Source of the DNA: JBPCPM01 sp050999155
GTDB lineage: Bacteria; Actinomycetota; Thermoleophilia; Solirubrobacterales; 70-9
Reading direction: 5' to 3'
DNA: 64,000 nucleotides
Assembly: GCA_050999155.1 (NCBI GenBank)
Contig: JBPCPM010000178.1
Span: 1-64,000 of the forward strand
Shown: one piece after another, positions 16,172-24,346 of the stretch
How positions within the stretch are numbered: position 1 is the first letter of the stretch
How the letters are laid out: the number at the start of each line of letters is the position of its first letter
The notes under the pieces: model-generated
What the model saw: the letters and a program-made list of their open reading frames with translations, nothing else
Database searches by the model: none
What the model was told of the DNA's origin: nothing
Position numbers and translations under genes: made by a program

Positions 16172-17398
16172 ATGATCCCCATCGGGGCTGGGGGCGACAC
16201 CGTCGCGCCCGTGTTCGCGGAGTTCGGCGCCATCCTCGTGGGCCTGGCCCTGCTCGCTCGGGTGCTGGCACGCTTCGAACTCTCCCCCATCCCCGCCTAC
16301 CTGCTTCTCGGCGTGGTGATCGGCTCGACCGACCCGCTCGCGTTCGATCCCGAGTTCATCGACGTCGGCTCGCAGATCGGCGTCGTGCTGCTGCTGTTCA
16401 TGCTCGGGCTCGAGTACACGGCCGACGAGCTCAAGCTCAACCTCCAGCGAGGGTTGCCCGCCGGCCTGGTCGACGCGGGCCTGAACTTCACCCCGGGCCT
16501 GGTCCTGGGGCTGGTGCTCGGCTGGGAGCCGATCGCCGCGGTGCTGCTGGGAGGCGTGACCTGGATCTCGTCGTCCGGTGTCATCGCCAAGACGCTCGCC
16601 GACCTCGACCGCCTCGGCAACCGCGAGACGCCGTCGGTCCTGTCGTTGCTGGTCATCGAGGATCTTGCCCTCGCCGTCTACCTGCCGTTCGTCGGCGCGA
16701 TTCTCGTGGGCGGCACCGCCCTCGCGATCGCGGGATCGGTGGCGCTGGGACTCGGGGCGGCCGGCGGTGCGCTGATCCTCGCCCTGCGCTTCGGGCACAC
16801 GATGAGCGCGGCGGTCTCCCATCGATCCGATGAGGTGGTCCTGCTCACGATCCTCGGCCTCATCCTCGTGATCGCCGCCGGCGCCGAGCAGGTCCAGGTC
16901 TCCGGGGCCGTCGGGGCCTTCCTGCTCGGGATCGCCCTCTCGGGCAGCGTCGCCGAGCGCGCCCGGGAGCTGCTCGGCCCGCTCCGAGACCTCTTCGCGG
17001 CGGTCTTCTTCGTGTTCTTCGGGCTCCAGATCGACGCCGGCGCGCTGGTCGACGTAGCGCTCATCGGCGGACTGCTGGCCGTCGTGACCGCCGCGACGAA
17101 GATGGCCACCGGCTGGTTCGCGGCGCGGCGCGCCGGGGTCGGCGAGCCCGGCCGCATCCGTGCCGGTGCGGCCCTGGTCGCCCGCGGGGAGTTCTCGATC
17201 GTGATCGCCGGGCTGGGGATCAGCGCCGGTGTCGAACCCAAGCTCGGTTCGCTGGCTGCCGTGTACGTCCTGATGATGGCCCTGGCCGGACCGCTGCTGG
17301 CGCGGTACTCGAACGCGCTGGTCCAGCTGTATCGCCGTCGTCAGGCGACGACGGTCTCGGCGCCCAGCTCGTCGACGATGGCCACGTCGGGCGAGTAG
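16172..17398 (+). CDS. khtU: CPA2 family cation/proton antiporter, KhtU-like
   Basis: A 408-residue integral membrane protein with 12-13 predicted helices and no C-terminal RCK domain of its own, consistent with a separate KhtT partner. The conserved unwound helix is SSSGVIAKTLADLDRLGNRE, with LLVIEDLALAVYLP (ion-binding Glu-Asp) following, and the later GRIRAGAALVARGEFSIVI is typical of Kef/CPA2 exchangers. It would exchange K+ or Na+ for H+ across the membrane. The last 58 bp overlap the convergent acetolactate synthase-like gene. Confidence 0.88.
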   Translation: MIPIGAGGDTVAPVFAEFGAILVGLALLARVLARFELSPIPAYLLLGVVIGSTDPLAFDPEFIDVGSQIGVVLLLFMLGLEYTADELKLNLQRGLPAGLVDAGLNFTPGLVLGLVLGWEPIAAVLLGGVTWISSSGVIAKTLADLDRLGNRETPSVLSLLVIEDLALAVYLPFVGAILVGGTALAIAGSVALGLGAAGGALILALRFGHTMSAAVSHRSDEVVLLTILGLILVIAAGAEQVQVSGAVGAFLLGIALSGSVAERARELLGPLRDLFAAVFFVFFGLQIDAGALVDVALIGGLLAVVTAATKMATGWFAARRAGVGEPGRIRAGAALVARGEFSIVIAGLGISAGVEPKLGSLAAVYVLMMALAGPLLARYSNALVQLYRRRQATTVSAPSSSTMATSGE

Positions 17399-18981
17399 TC
17401 GATCGGCAACACGATGACCGAGGGCTCGTCGAGCGAGACGGCGCGGGCGAGCGCCTCCGAGTAGTCGGAGATCGACGAACACCGCCAGGCCGGGAGTCCG
17501 AAGCTCGTGGCCAGGCCCACGAAGTCGGGGTTGGTGAAATCGGTCCCGAAGTTGCGCCCATACCGCTTGCTCTGGCTGCGCACGATCGAGCCGAACTGGG
17601 CGTTCTCCCAGATCACGTTCACGAAGGGGGTCTTCAACCGCTTGGCAGTCTCCAGCTCCTGGCAGTTCATGAGGAACCCCCCGTCCCCGGAGACCGTGAT
17701 CACGGTGCGCTCGGGATGCACGATCTTCGCCGCGATCGCCGCCGGCACGGCGAAGCCCATCCCGGCAAGCCCGTTGGCGATCAGGACCGTGCCCGGCTGG
17801 TGGGCCGGGAACATCCGCGCGATCCACAGCTTGTGCAGGCCGACGTCGGAGATCAGGATGTCGCGCTCGGAGAGCACCTGGCGGATCTCCCACAGGGCCC
17901 GGGGCGGCTGCATCGGGAAGTGCTCGTCGGATGCGGCGGCCCGGAAGTGCTCGAGCACGGTCTTGCGCAGCCGGGGCGCCCGCGGGTCGCTGCCTGGGCG
18001 GCCGCAGTCCTGCGCGAGCTCGGTCAAGACGTTGCCGATGTTCCCCACCAGCTCGCTGGCCGGAATGAAGTAGGCGTCGGTCTCGGCGGCCAGGGAGTCC
18101 ACGCAGATGATGGTCTTGTCGCGATCGGGATTCCAGTGCTGAGGCGAGTGCTCGACCAGGTCGTATCCGGCGGCGATGACGACGTCGGCGTCGTCGAACC
18201 CGGCCATGGAGTAGTCGCCCGACTGCAGTCCCACCGCGCCAAGCGAGAGCGGGTCGTCGGCGTCCAGCAGCCCTTTGGCCATGAAGGTCTCGGCCACCGG
18301 GATCCCGGTCGCCCGGGAGAACTCGCGCAGCGCACCCGCCGCTCCACCACGCACGACGCCGTTGCCCGCGAGCACGACCGGGTTCTCGGCCTCACGCAGC
18401 AGCGAGGCCGCCCGTTCGATGGCCGCCGGGCCGGGCTCCACCGAGGCCTGTTCGGTGCGCGGGAGCGGCTCGGCGTCGATCTCCTCCGCCATCACGTCCT
18501 CGGGTAGCTCGATGTGGGTAGCCCCGGGCTTCTCGGCCTCGGCCACCTTGAAGGCCTTGGCCACCACCTCCGGGATCACGGCCGGCTCCGACAGCGACAC
18601 GTTCCACTTGGTGATCGGTCGCATGACACCCACGACATCGATGTACTGGTGCGACTCCTTGTGCATGCGCTCCCGGTCACCCTGGCCGGTCAGGGCGACG
18701 AGCGGCGCCCGGTCCAGGAACGCATCGGCGACGGCCGTCACGAGGTTGGTGGCGCCCGGACCGAGGGTCCCGAGACACACCCCGGCCTGGCCGGTCAAGC
18801 GACCGTAGACATCGGCGATGTAGGCGCCTCCCTGCTCATGGCGCACCGGGACGAACGTGATCGACGAGGTGTCGAGGGACTCGTTGAGGTCCACGGTCTC
18901 CTCGCCGGGGATGCCGAAGACGTGCTCCACGCCTTGGCGCTCGAGGCAGGAGACCAGCAGATCCGAAGCGCGACGGGCCAC
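17341..18981 (-). CDS. acetolactate synthase large-subunit-like ThDP enzyme
   Basis: A 546-residue thiamine-diphosphate enzyme of the acetolactate synthase/acetohydroxyacid family. The catalytic Glu is in VRHEQGGAYIAD near residue 48, and the ThDP motif starts at GDGGFLMNCQELETA and continues to NAQFGS near residue 460. All three domains (Pyr, central, PP) are present. No small subunit or decarboxylase gene lies beside it, so the catabolic AlsS-type or a related carboligase role is as likely as branched-chain amino acid synthesis. TAGATC lies 6 nt before the GTG, a near-consensus leaderless promoter. Confidence 0.85.
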   Translation of the reverse strand: MARRASDLLVSCLERQGVEHVFGIPGEETVDLNESLDTSSITFVPVRHEQGGAYIADVYGRLTGQAGVCLGTLGPGATNLVTAVADAFLDRAPLVALTGQGDRERMHKESHQYIDVVGVMRPITKWNVSLSEPAVIPEVVAKAFKVAEAEKPGATHIELPEDVMAEEIDAEPLPRTEQASVEPGPAAIERAASLLREAENPVVLAGNGVVRGGAAGALREFSRATGIPVAETFMAKGLLDADDPLSLGAVGLQSGDYSMAGFDDADVVIAAGYDLVEHSPQHWNPDRDKTIICVDSLAAETDAYFIPASELVGNIGNVLTELAQDCGRPGSDPRAPRLRKTVLEHFRAAASDEHFPMQPPRALWEIRQVLSERDILISDVGLHKLWIARMFPAHQPGTVLIANGLAGMGFAVPAAIAAKIVHPERTVITVSGDGGFLMNCQELETAKRLKTPFVNVIWENAQFGSIVRSQSKRYGRNFGTDFTNPDFVGLATSFGLPAWRCSSISDYSEALARAVSLDEPSVIVLPIDYSPDVAIVDELGAETVVA

Positions 18982-19038
18982 GCCGGGGATCTACCCCGCG
19001 CCGAGCCGTTCGACACGTCGCCGGCCCTGACGCGGCGG

Positions 19039-19353
19039 CTAGGTCCGTGCGCCCTCGGCCACCCGCCGCGCCAGTCGCACGGCATCCTCGGCGTCGCCCG
19101 CGGCCATCGCCTCTCGGGGTGACCGGCCCCCCAGGACCGGCCGGGGCTTCGCGAACCACGCGACGATGCCGTCCTCGAGAAGGACGTGGCGCAGGTGCAG
19201 GACGCACCGTGCGGCCGGCACCGCGTGTGGTTCGATCTCGTCGGCGAACCCCCTGTGGGTGCGCAGCAGAATCGTCCGCAGGTAGCGCTGCGCGACCTCC
19301 GGGTCCGCCAGGGCCGCCTCCAGGCGGACGACGTCCTCGGCGCTATGCGCCAT
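19039..19353 (-). CDS. small protein with MbcA/ParS-like C-terminal domain
   Basis: A 104-residue protein overlapping the 3' end of msrB by 11 bp, so it is translated from the same mRNA. The C-terminal half (LGGRSPREAMAAGDAEDAVRLARR) matches the toxin-binding fold seen in MbcA/ParS/Xre antitoxins, whose signature is GGRSPxEAL. The N-terminus (SAEDVVRLEAALADPEVAQRYLRT) is helical and has no obvious HTH. No RES-type toxin gene lies next to it, so an antitoxin function is not supported by context. Confidence 0.65.
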   Translation of the reverse strand: MAHSAEDVVRLEAALADPEVAQRYLRTILLRTHRGFADEIEPHAVPAARCVLHLRHVLLEDGIVAWFAKPRPVLGGRSPREAMAAGDAEDAVRLARRVAEGART

Positions 19354-19753
19354 CCGCCGCCCGGTCGAGGTCCAAGGCTGCCGAGTTGATGCAGTACCGC
19401 TGACCCGTCGGCCCGGGTCCGTCGGGGAAGACGTGGCCAAGATGGGCGTCGCACGTCGCGCAGACGACCTCGGTGCGGCGACCCGTCAGCAATGAGTTGT
19501 CGGCCCGCAGCTCGACGTTGCCCTTGTCGATCACGTCGGTGAAGCTCGGCCAGCCGGTCTTGGAATCGAACTTCGTGTCGGAGTCGAAAAGCGCAGTGCC
19601 GCAACCGATGCACCGGTATGTCCCGTCGGCCTTGACGTCGACGTACTCGCCGGTAAACGGGCGTTCGGTGCCGGCCTTGCGCGTGACCTTGTACTGCTCG
19701 TCGGTGAGCTGCTCACGCCACTGCTCTTCGGTCTTTTGCACCTTTTCGGTCAC
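19343..19753 (-). CDS. msrB: peptide-methionine (R)-S-oxide reductase
   Basis: A 136-residue MsrB. The zinc-binding cysteine pairs are YRCIGC and VVCATCDAHLGH, and the catalytic cysteine lies in GQRYCINSAALDL. KTGWPSF and GRRTEVVC are family landmarks, and the length is normal. It reduces methionine-R-sulfoxide in oxidised proteins with thioredoxin. AGGAGGG precedes the GTG start. It leads a two-gene operon with the small MbcA/ParS-like protein and stands near other oxidative-stress genes (fprA-like, OsmC). Confidence 0.95.
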   Translation of the reverse strand: MTEKVQKTEEQWREQLTDEQYKVTRKAGTERPFTGEYVDVKADGTYRCIGCGTALFDSDTKFDSKTGWPSFTDVIDKGNVELRADNSLLTGRRTEVVCATCDAHLGHVFPDGPGPTGQRYCINSAALDLDRAADGA

Positions 19754-19814
19754 GGGGCCCTCCTGTGGCTGGATTCGGTCGGTCGACGGATCGTAGCTAC
19801 CAGGCCTCGGCCGC

Positions 19815-19820
19815 TAGGCT
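19815..19820 (+). promoter_or_regulatory. -10 element (TAGGCT)
   Basis: Lies 11 nt before the ATG at 19832, predicting a 5' leader of only a few nucleotides. Confidence 0.5.
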
Positions 19821-19831
19821 CGTCGGTCCGC

Positions 19832-21232
19832 ATGACCGGATCCCCGGACACCAGCCCCCTGCGCGTGGCGATCATCGGCTCCGGCCCTTCGGGGTTCTAC
19901 TCCGCCGAGCACATCCACAGGGGCCACCCCGAGGTGGAGGTCGACATGTTCGACCGCCTTCCCACGCCCTACGGCCTGGTGCGGGGCGGGGTCGCTCCCG
20001 ACCATCCCAAGATCAAATCGGTCACGCGCGTCTACGACAAGACCGCCAGCCACCCGGGGTTCCGGTTCTACGGCAACGTCGAGTACGGCACCGACATCAC
20101 CCGAGAGGAGCTGCAGGCCCGCTACCACGCCGTGGTCTACGCGGTCGGAGCCCAGACCGACCGCCGGATGAACATCGACGGCGAGGACCTCGCCGGATCG
20201 CATCCCGCCACGGCCTTCGTCGGCTGGTACAACGGCCACCCCGACTACGGTGACGTGCGCTTCGACCTCATGTGCGACCGTGCCGTCGTGGTGGGCAACG
20301 GCAACGTCGCCATCGACGTGGCCCGCATGCTTGTCCTCTCCGACACGGAGCTACGCGCCACCGACACCGCCCACCACGCCATCGATGCGCTGGCCGAGAG
20401 CTCCGTTCGCGAGGTGGTCGTCATGGGCCGTCGCGGTCCGGCGCAGGCGGCGTTCACCAACCCCGAGCTCCGCGAGCTCGGCCAGCTGGACGACGTCGAC
20501 GTGATCGTGGATCCCGAGGATCTGGTTCTCGATGAGGCAAGCCAGGCGTGGCTGCAGACCCCGGAGGCCCGGGCCACCAACAAGAACATCGAGCTCCTGC
20601 GCGACTACGCCGGGCGGACGACGGGCGGAGCCTCGCGCCGCATTGTGCTGCGCTTCGGGCTCTCACCGAGGCGGGTACTCGGGACGGATGCAGTCGAGGC
20701 CGTCGAGGTCGAGCGCAACGACCTGGTCGCCGACGACACAGGCGCGATCCGCGCCCGCCCCACCGGCGAGACCGAGCTGCTGGACGCCGGCCTGGTGCTC
20801 CGCTCCATCGGCTACAGGGGCCTGCCCCTTCCCGGCCTGCCGTTCGACGACGCCCAAGGGGTCATCCCCAACGACCGCGGTCGCGTGACCGAGGACGGCA
20901 CCCCCCGGGCCCGAGAGTACGTCGTCGGGTGGATCAAGCGGGGCCCCAGCGGGATCATCGGGACCAACAAGAAGGACGCGGCCGAGACGGTTGCCGCCCT
21001 GTTCGAGGATCTCGAGGCCGGGGCGCTGACCGCTCCGCCGGAGCCCGACCGAGACTCCCTCGAACGGCTTCTGCGCGAACGGGAGGTCGCCGTGGTCCCC
21101 TACGAGGGGTGGGAGCTGATCGACGCCCACGAGCGTGAGCTGGGCGAGTCGGAGGGCCGGCCCCGCCGCAAGCTCACGCGCGTGGAGGAGATGCTCGAAG
21201 TGGCGTCGGCGCGTCAGCGCAGCGGCGCCTGA
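19832..21232 (+). CDS. fprA: ferredoxin/adrenodoxin--NADP+ reductase, FprA-like
   Basis: A 466-residue adrenodoxin-reductase-type flavoprotein. The FAD motif GSGPSGFYSAEH is at residue ~14, followed by PTPYGLVRGGVAPDHPKIK, which is diagnostic for this family. The NADPH-binding region is VVVGNGNVAIDVAR near 155, with the GRRGPAQAAFTNPELRE signature. The terminal GWIKRGPSGIIGTNKKDA contacts FAD. It would move electrons between NADPH and a ferredoxin. The ATG at 19832 is chosen over longer frames because the fold begins there. Confidence 0.93.
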   Translation: MTGSPDTSPLRVAIIGSGPSGFYSAEHIHRGHPEVEVDMFDRLPTPYGLVRGGVAPDHPKIKSVTRVYDKTASHPGFRFYGNVEYGTDITREELQARYHAVVYAVGAQTDRRMNIDGEDLAGSHPATAFVGWYNGHPDYGDVRFDLMCDRAVVVGNGNVAIDVARMLVLSDTELRATDTAHHAIDALAESSVREVVVMGRRGPAQAAFTNPELRELGQLDDVDVIVDPEDLVLDEASQAWLQTPEARATNKNIELLRDYAGRTTGGASRRIVLRFGLSPRRVLGTDAVEAVEVERNDLVADDTGAIRARPTGETELLDAGLVLRSIGYRGLPLPGLPFDDAQGVIPNDRGRVTEDGTPRAREYVVGWIKRGPSGIIGTNKKDAAETVAALFEDLEAGALTAPPEPDRDSLERLLREREVAVVPYEGWELIDAHERELGESEGRPRRKLTRVEEMLEVASARQRSGA

Positions 21233-21245
21233 ACGGCGCCGCTGC

Positions 21246-21677
21246 TCAGCTTTCGAGCGTCGCGTCGAGGCTGATGTCGACGGCCTTCAGGGCCTTCGAC
21301 AGCGGGCACCCGTCCTTCGCCGCGTTGGCAACGGACTGGAAGTCCTCGTCGGAGATGTCCGGGACCTTGGCGGAGGTCACGAGCTCGATGCCCGTGATCT
21401 CCGGGTCGCCGTCGACCTCGTCGATCGTCACCTTGGCCGTCGTCTCGATCGACTCGGGCTCGTGGCCGTTGTCGCCGAGCGCGAGGGAGAGCGCCATCGA
21501 GTAGCAGCCGGCGTGCGCCGCGCCGAGCAGTTCATCGGGGTTGGTGCCGTCGCCGCCTTCAAAGCGGCCCTGGAAGGAGTAGTCGGCGCCCGAGAGCGTG
21601 CCGCTCTCGACACCGATCGTGCCGCTTCCTTGCTTGACCGAGCCGTTCCACTCGGCAGTTGCCTTGCGTGTGGGCAT
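21246..21677 (-). CDS. osmC: OsmC-family organic hydroperoxide reductase
   Basis: A 143-residue OsmC/Ohr-family peroxidase. The two catalytic cysteines lie in HAGCYSMALSLAL and KDGCPLSKALKAV, and the N-terminus (ATAEWNGSVKQGSGTIGVESG) matches the OsmC rather than the Ohr subgroup. It reduces organic hydroperoxides with a thiol cofactor. AAAGGAC precedes the ATG. It is convergent with the FprA-like gene, 13 bp apart. Confidence 0.93.
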   Translation of the reverse strand: MPTRKATAEWNGSVKQGSGTIGVESGTLSGADYSFQGRFEGGDGTNPDELLGAAHAGCYSMALSLALGDNGHEPESIETTAKVTIDEVDGDPEITGIELVTSAKVPDISDEDFQSVANAAKDGCPLSKALKAVDISLDATLES

Positions 21678-21790
21678 CGTTGTGGTGTCCTTTCGTCGGG
21701 AAGGGCAGGTCACGAGCCTGCGGGAACATTGGGGGTACCCGCCCCGGGGCGGCGCTACGCACCCGCACCCGCTCCCGGTGGGCGGAGACC

Positions 21791-22555
21791 TCAGGCCCGG
21801 CCCGGGATCTGGTGTGCGGCGGCCAGTTCGCGCCCCCGGGCCAGCGTCGCCGGGTCGACGGTCCCCTCTGTGAGCGACAACCGCCCCTCGAAGGCCCCGA
21901 GCACCGCATCCTCCACCGCGCGCGGGGTGGCCGGTGCGCCCTCGTCGCCGACGCTGCCGACCGTGGCCGGCGCGAACTCGAGCTCCAGCGCCTCGTAGAC
22001 CGGGATCAGGACGTCGCGGATCCGGTCGGCCCCACCGGCGACCAGCACCGCCCCGGTGTGAGCGGCGCCGCTGATGATCCGCTGCCCGATCCCGACGAGC
22101 TTCGTCTCGCCCCGGGCGTTGAGGCTCCAGCGGCCCGGGCCGTACTCGTCCGGCACCTGCCCCACCCTCGCGTCGATCCCCAGCGTTCTCAGCGCTTCGG
22201 TGACGACCTCGGCCAGCTCGCTGAACCGCTCGTGGATATGCAGCCGGGCATCGTTGTCGGGTTCGGTGAGCGCCAAGGACAGGGTCTCCTCGTGAAAGAC
22301 GGCCGCCCGGCCGCCCGGAAGGCGCTGGACGGGCGCGTAGCCGTGCCGGACCGCCTCCGCCACGGCCGCGTCGTAGCCATCCGCGGCCCGGTCCTGGCGG
22401 CTGAAGGCCAGGACGGGGCCCGGCCAGTGCAGGCGCAGGCAGGGACCGAGCCGGCCCGCGGCCACGCCCTCGAGAACGGCCCGATGCAGGGCCGCGGTGT
22501 CGAGGGCGGGCTCGTCCGGATAGGAGTCTCGAAGCAGCTGCACGGTCGCCGGCAT
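21791..22555 (-). CDS. lipoate/biotin protein ligase family protein
   Basis: A 254-residue protein of the BPL_LplA_LipB fold. RLPGGRAAVFHEETLSLAL corresponds to the RRxxGGG substrate loop, and KLVGIGQRII supplies the catalytic lysine strand. The C-terminal ~60 residues are helical and lack the LplA accessory domain. It may be a lipoyltransferase, an octanoyltransferase (LipM-like) or a scavenging ligase; sequence alone does not decide. AATACT sits 6 nt before the ATG, a near-consensus leaderless promoter. Confidence 0.8.
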   Translation of the reverse strand: MPATVQLLRDSYPDEPALDTAALHRAVLEGVAAGRLGPCLRLHWPGPVLAFSRQDRAADGYDAAVAEAVRHGYAPVQRLPGGRAAVFHEETLSLALTEPDNDARLHIHERFSELAEVVTEALRTLGIDARVGQVPDEYGPGRWSLNARGETKLVGIGQRIISGAAHTGAVLVAGGADRIRDVLIPVYEALELEFAPATVGSVGDEGAPATPRAVEDAVLGAFEGRLSLTEGTVDPATLARGRELAAAHQIPGRA

Positions 22556-22610
22556 CGGGCGAGTATTGCGGGCGCGGAGTACGGGGGAACGTCGGCACGG
22601 CGGCGGGTCC

Positions 22611-22616
22611 TACCCT
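22611..22616 (+). promoter_or_regulatory. -10 element (TACCCT), leaderless promoter
   Basis: Lies 6 nt before the ATG at 22623. Confidence 0.6.
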
Positions 22617-22622
22617 GTGGCG

Positions 22623-23135
22623 ATGGAGACCGCTCCCACCCCGTCCGCCGAAAACCGACCCACGCCACCACCGGCGCGGCGTGCCCCGGGCGGTCCACCG
22701 GTCAGGCTTGGAGCTGTCAGCCCGCGGGGCATCTCGCCAGGGGTCTGCGGGCTGATCCGTGACGGGGTTCACCACAACCCCGGGCTCGCCACCCGAATGC
22801 GCGGCAGCGCCGAGCTACGCGTCGAGGGCGGTGCCGACCCCGTCGTGGTGTCGTTCGGAGGCGACGCGATCCACGTGTTCGACCGTCCCCGGCGAGGCCA
22901 CCACGAGGATTCCGACGCCGCCGCCCCATCCGTGCAGGCCCCAGATGTCGTGATCGAGGGGCGGTTGCCCGATGTCGTCCAGATGATCACCGTCCCCCAC
23001 CTCGCGGGCTTTCCCAACCCCCTGCGACCACGGGGCCGCCGGGCCCTGGGGAGGTTGTGGCGCGGCGGGGTCCAGGTCACCGGCGACCGGGCCTTCGCGC
23101 GCGAGCTCTTGCAGCTGCTGACCGTCGACGGCTGA
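22623..23135 (+). CDS. hypothetical protein, SCP2-like
   Basis: A 170-residue protein with a Pro-rich first 30 residues. The remainder alternates short strands (RGSAELRVEGGADPVVVSFG) and ends with VIEGRLPDVVQMI, then RLWRGGVQVTGDRAFARELL. That last pattern, a small beta segment then G-D-x-x-x-x-x-x-L-L, is reminiscent of SCP2 sterol-carrier-like domains. The match is by eye and weak. The M20 peptidase follows 22 bp later, so the two may share a transcript. Confidence 0.6.
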   Translation: METAPTPSAENRPTPPPARRAPGGPPVRLGAVSPRGISPGVCGLIRDGVHHNPGLATRMRGSAELRVEGGADPVVVSFGGDAIHVFDRPRRGHHEDSDAAAPSVQAPDVVIEGRLPDVVQMITVPHLAGFPNPLRPRGRRALGRLWRGGVQVTGDRAFARELLQLLTVDG

Positions 23136-23157
23136 GTAGCCCGGTAAAACTGCGGCC

Positions 23158-24285
23158 GTGGACCGCTGGATCGCAGAGCACGCCCGGCGGCTGACCCGGT
23201 CGGCGCCCGAACAGATCGCCCGGCTCGTGGACGCCCCCTCGCCCAACGGCGAGGCAGACGGGGCCCGGGCCTGCCTGGAGATCCTGCGGCGGTTGCTCCC
23301 GTCCGCAGCGGCCGTGTCCGGCGACCCGAGCTCCACTTCCGGCTACGCCGACGACCTGCGGGCGACCGTGACCGGCACGGGTCGTGGCCGCCTGCTGCTC
23401 CTCGGGCACGTCGACACCGTCATCCCCCGGGCCGACCACCGGCCGGCTACGCGGGACGGCTCGTTGCTGCGGGGGTCGGGCACCTACGACATGAAAGGCG
23501 GGCTCGTCGTGGCGGCCGCGATCATGCGGGCGCTCGCCGCGCGGGCCGATCTCTACGAATCGGTGACGCTGCGCTGCGTCGCCGACGAGGAGTGGCGCGA
23601 CCAGCCGTTGCGGATCTCCGAGCCGGACGCCGCCATCGACGCGTGCCTGTGCTTTGAGGGCGGCGAGCGCATCGACGGCGACGAGGCGATCGTGGTGCGG
23701 CGCAAGGGTGCGGCCGTGCTGACGGTCGATGCCGAGGGGGGTGCCGCCCACGCCGGGGCGTCGGCCGACCAGGGACGCTCGGCGCTGGCGGCGCTCGCGC
23801 GGTTGGTGGGCGAGCTCGGCGCTGCCGAGTGGCCGGCCGACGTGACCGTTGTGCCCACGGTGCTGTCGAGCGGCGACGCGATCAACGTCGTGCCGGCCAC
23901 CGGGCGGCTGGCCTGCGACGTACGGACCCCGGATCCGGCCGGGGTGGCACCGGTGCTTCACGCCGCCGTGCCCGACCGCGTGGGCGAGGTGCTGCTGGCC
24001 TCTGATGTCCGCCAGCGGTTTCCGGCCCTCGACGCGCGAACGGCCGCGCAGCCGCTGCTGGACCACACCGCCGGGCTGCTCGCCCGCCCTGTCCGGCCGG
24101 CTTCCCGAGGCGGCTCCTCCGACGCGGCCTTCCTGGGGGCCCACGTACCGCTGACGATCGACGGGCTGGGACCGCTCGGAGGCGGCGATCACTCCCCTCG
24201 TGAGCACGTCGAGCTCGACTCGCTGGCCGACCGGATCGAGCTGGCGCTGGCGTGCGCGGTCGCCGCCCTGGGCCTTGAGGTGTGA
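23158..24285 (+). CDS. M20 family metallopeptidase (ArgE/CPG2-like)
   Basis: A 375-residue zinc hydrolase. The first metal His is in LLLGHVDTVIP near residue 80, the bridging Asp in GTYDMKGGLVVA, and the general-base Glu pair in CVADEEWRDQ. A dimerisation domain occupies ~180-285 (VLTVDAEGGAAHAGASADQG) and a final metal His lies in GGGDHSPREHVELD. The product class (deacylase, dipeptidase or carboxypeptidase) cannot be set. The GTG start follows TAAAAC by 7 nt. Confidence 0.88.
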   Translation: MDRWIAEHARRLTRSAPEQIARLVDAPSPNGEADGARACLEILRRLLPSAAAVSGDPSSTSGYADDLRATVTGTGRGRLLLLGHVDTVIPRADHRPATRDGSLLRGSGTYDMKGGLVVAAAIMRALAARADLYESVTLRCVADEEWRDQPLRISEPDAAIDACLCFEGGERIDGDEAIVVRRKGAAVLTVDAEGGAAHAGASADQGRSALAALARLVGELGAAEWPADVTVVPTVLSSGDAINVVPATGRLACDVRTPDPAGVAPVLHAAVPDRVGEVLLASDVRQRFPALDARTAAQPLLDHTAGLLARPVRPASRGGSSDAAFLGAHVPLTIDGLGPLGGGDHSPREHVELDSLADRIELALACAVAALGLEV

Positions 24286-24346
24286 GCGCGACATCAGCCG
24301 GGCACATCGTCGTTGCGCACGCAACGACCCCGAGCTCCGGAGGGCC

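Noticed and set aside
19039..19353. Toxin-antitoxin locus based on the MbcA/ParS-like domain.
   Set aside because: No RES-domain or other toxin gene is adjacent; the gene is coupled to msrB instead.
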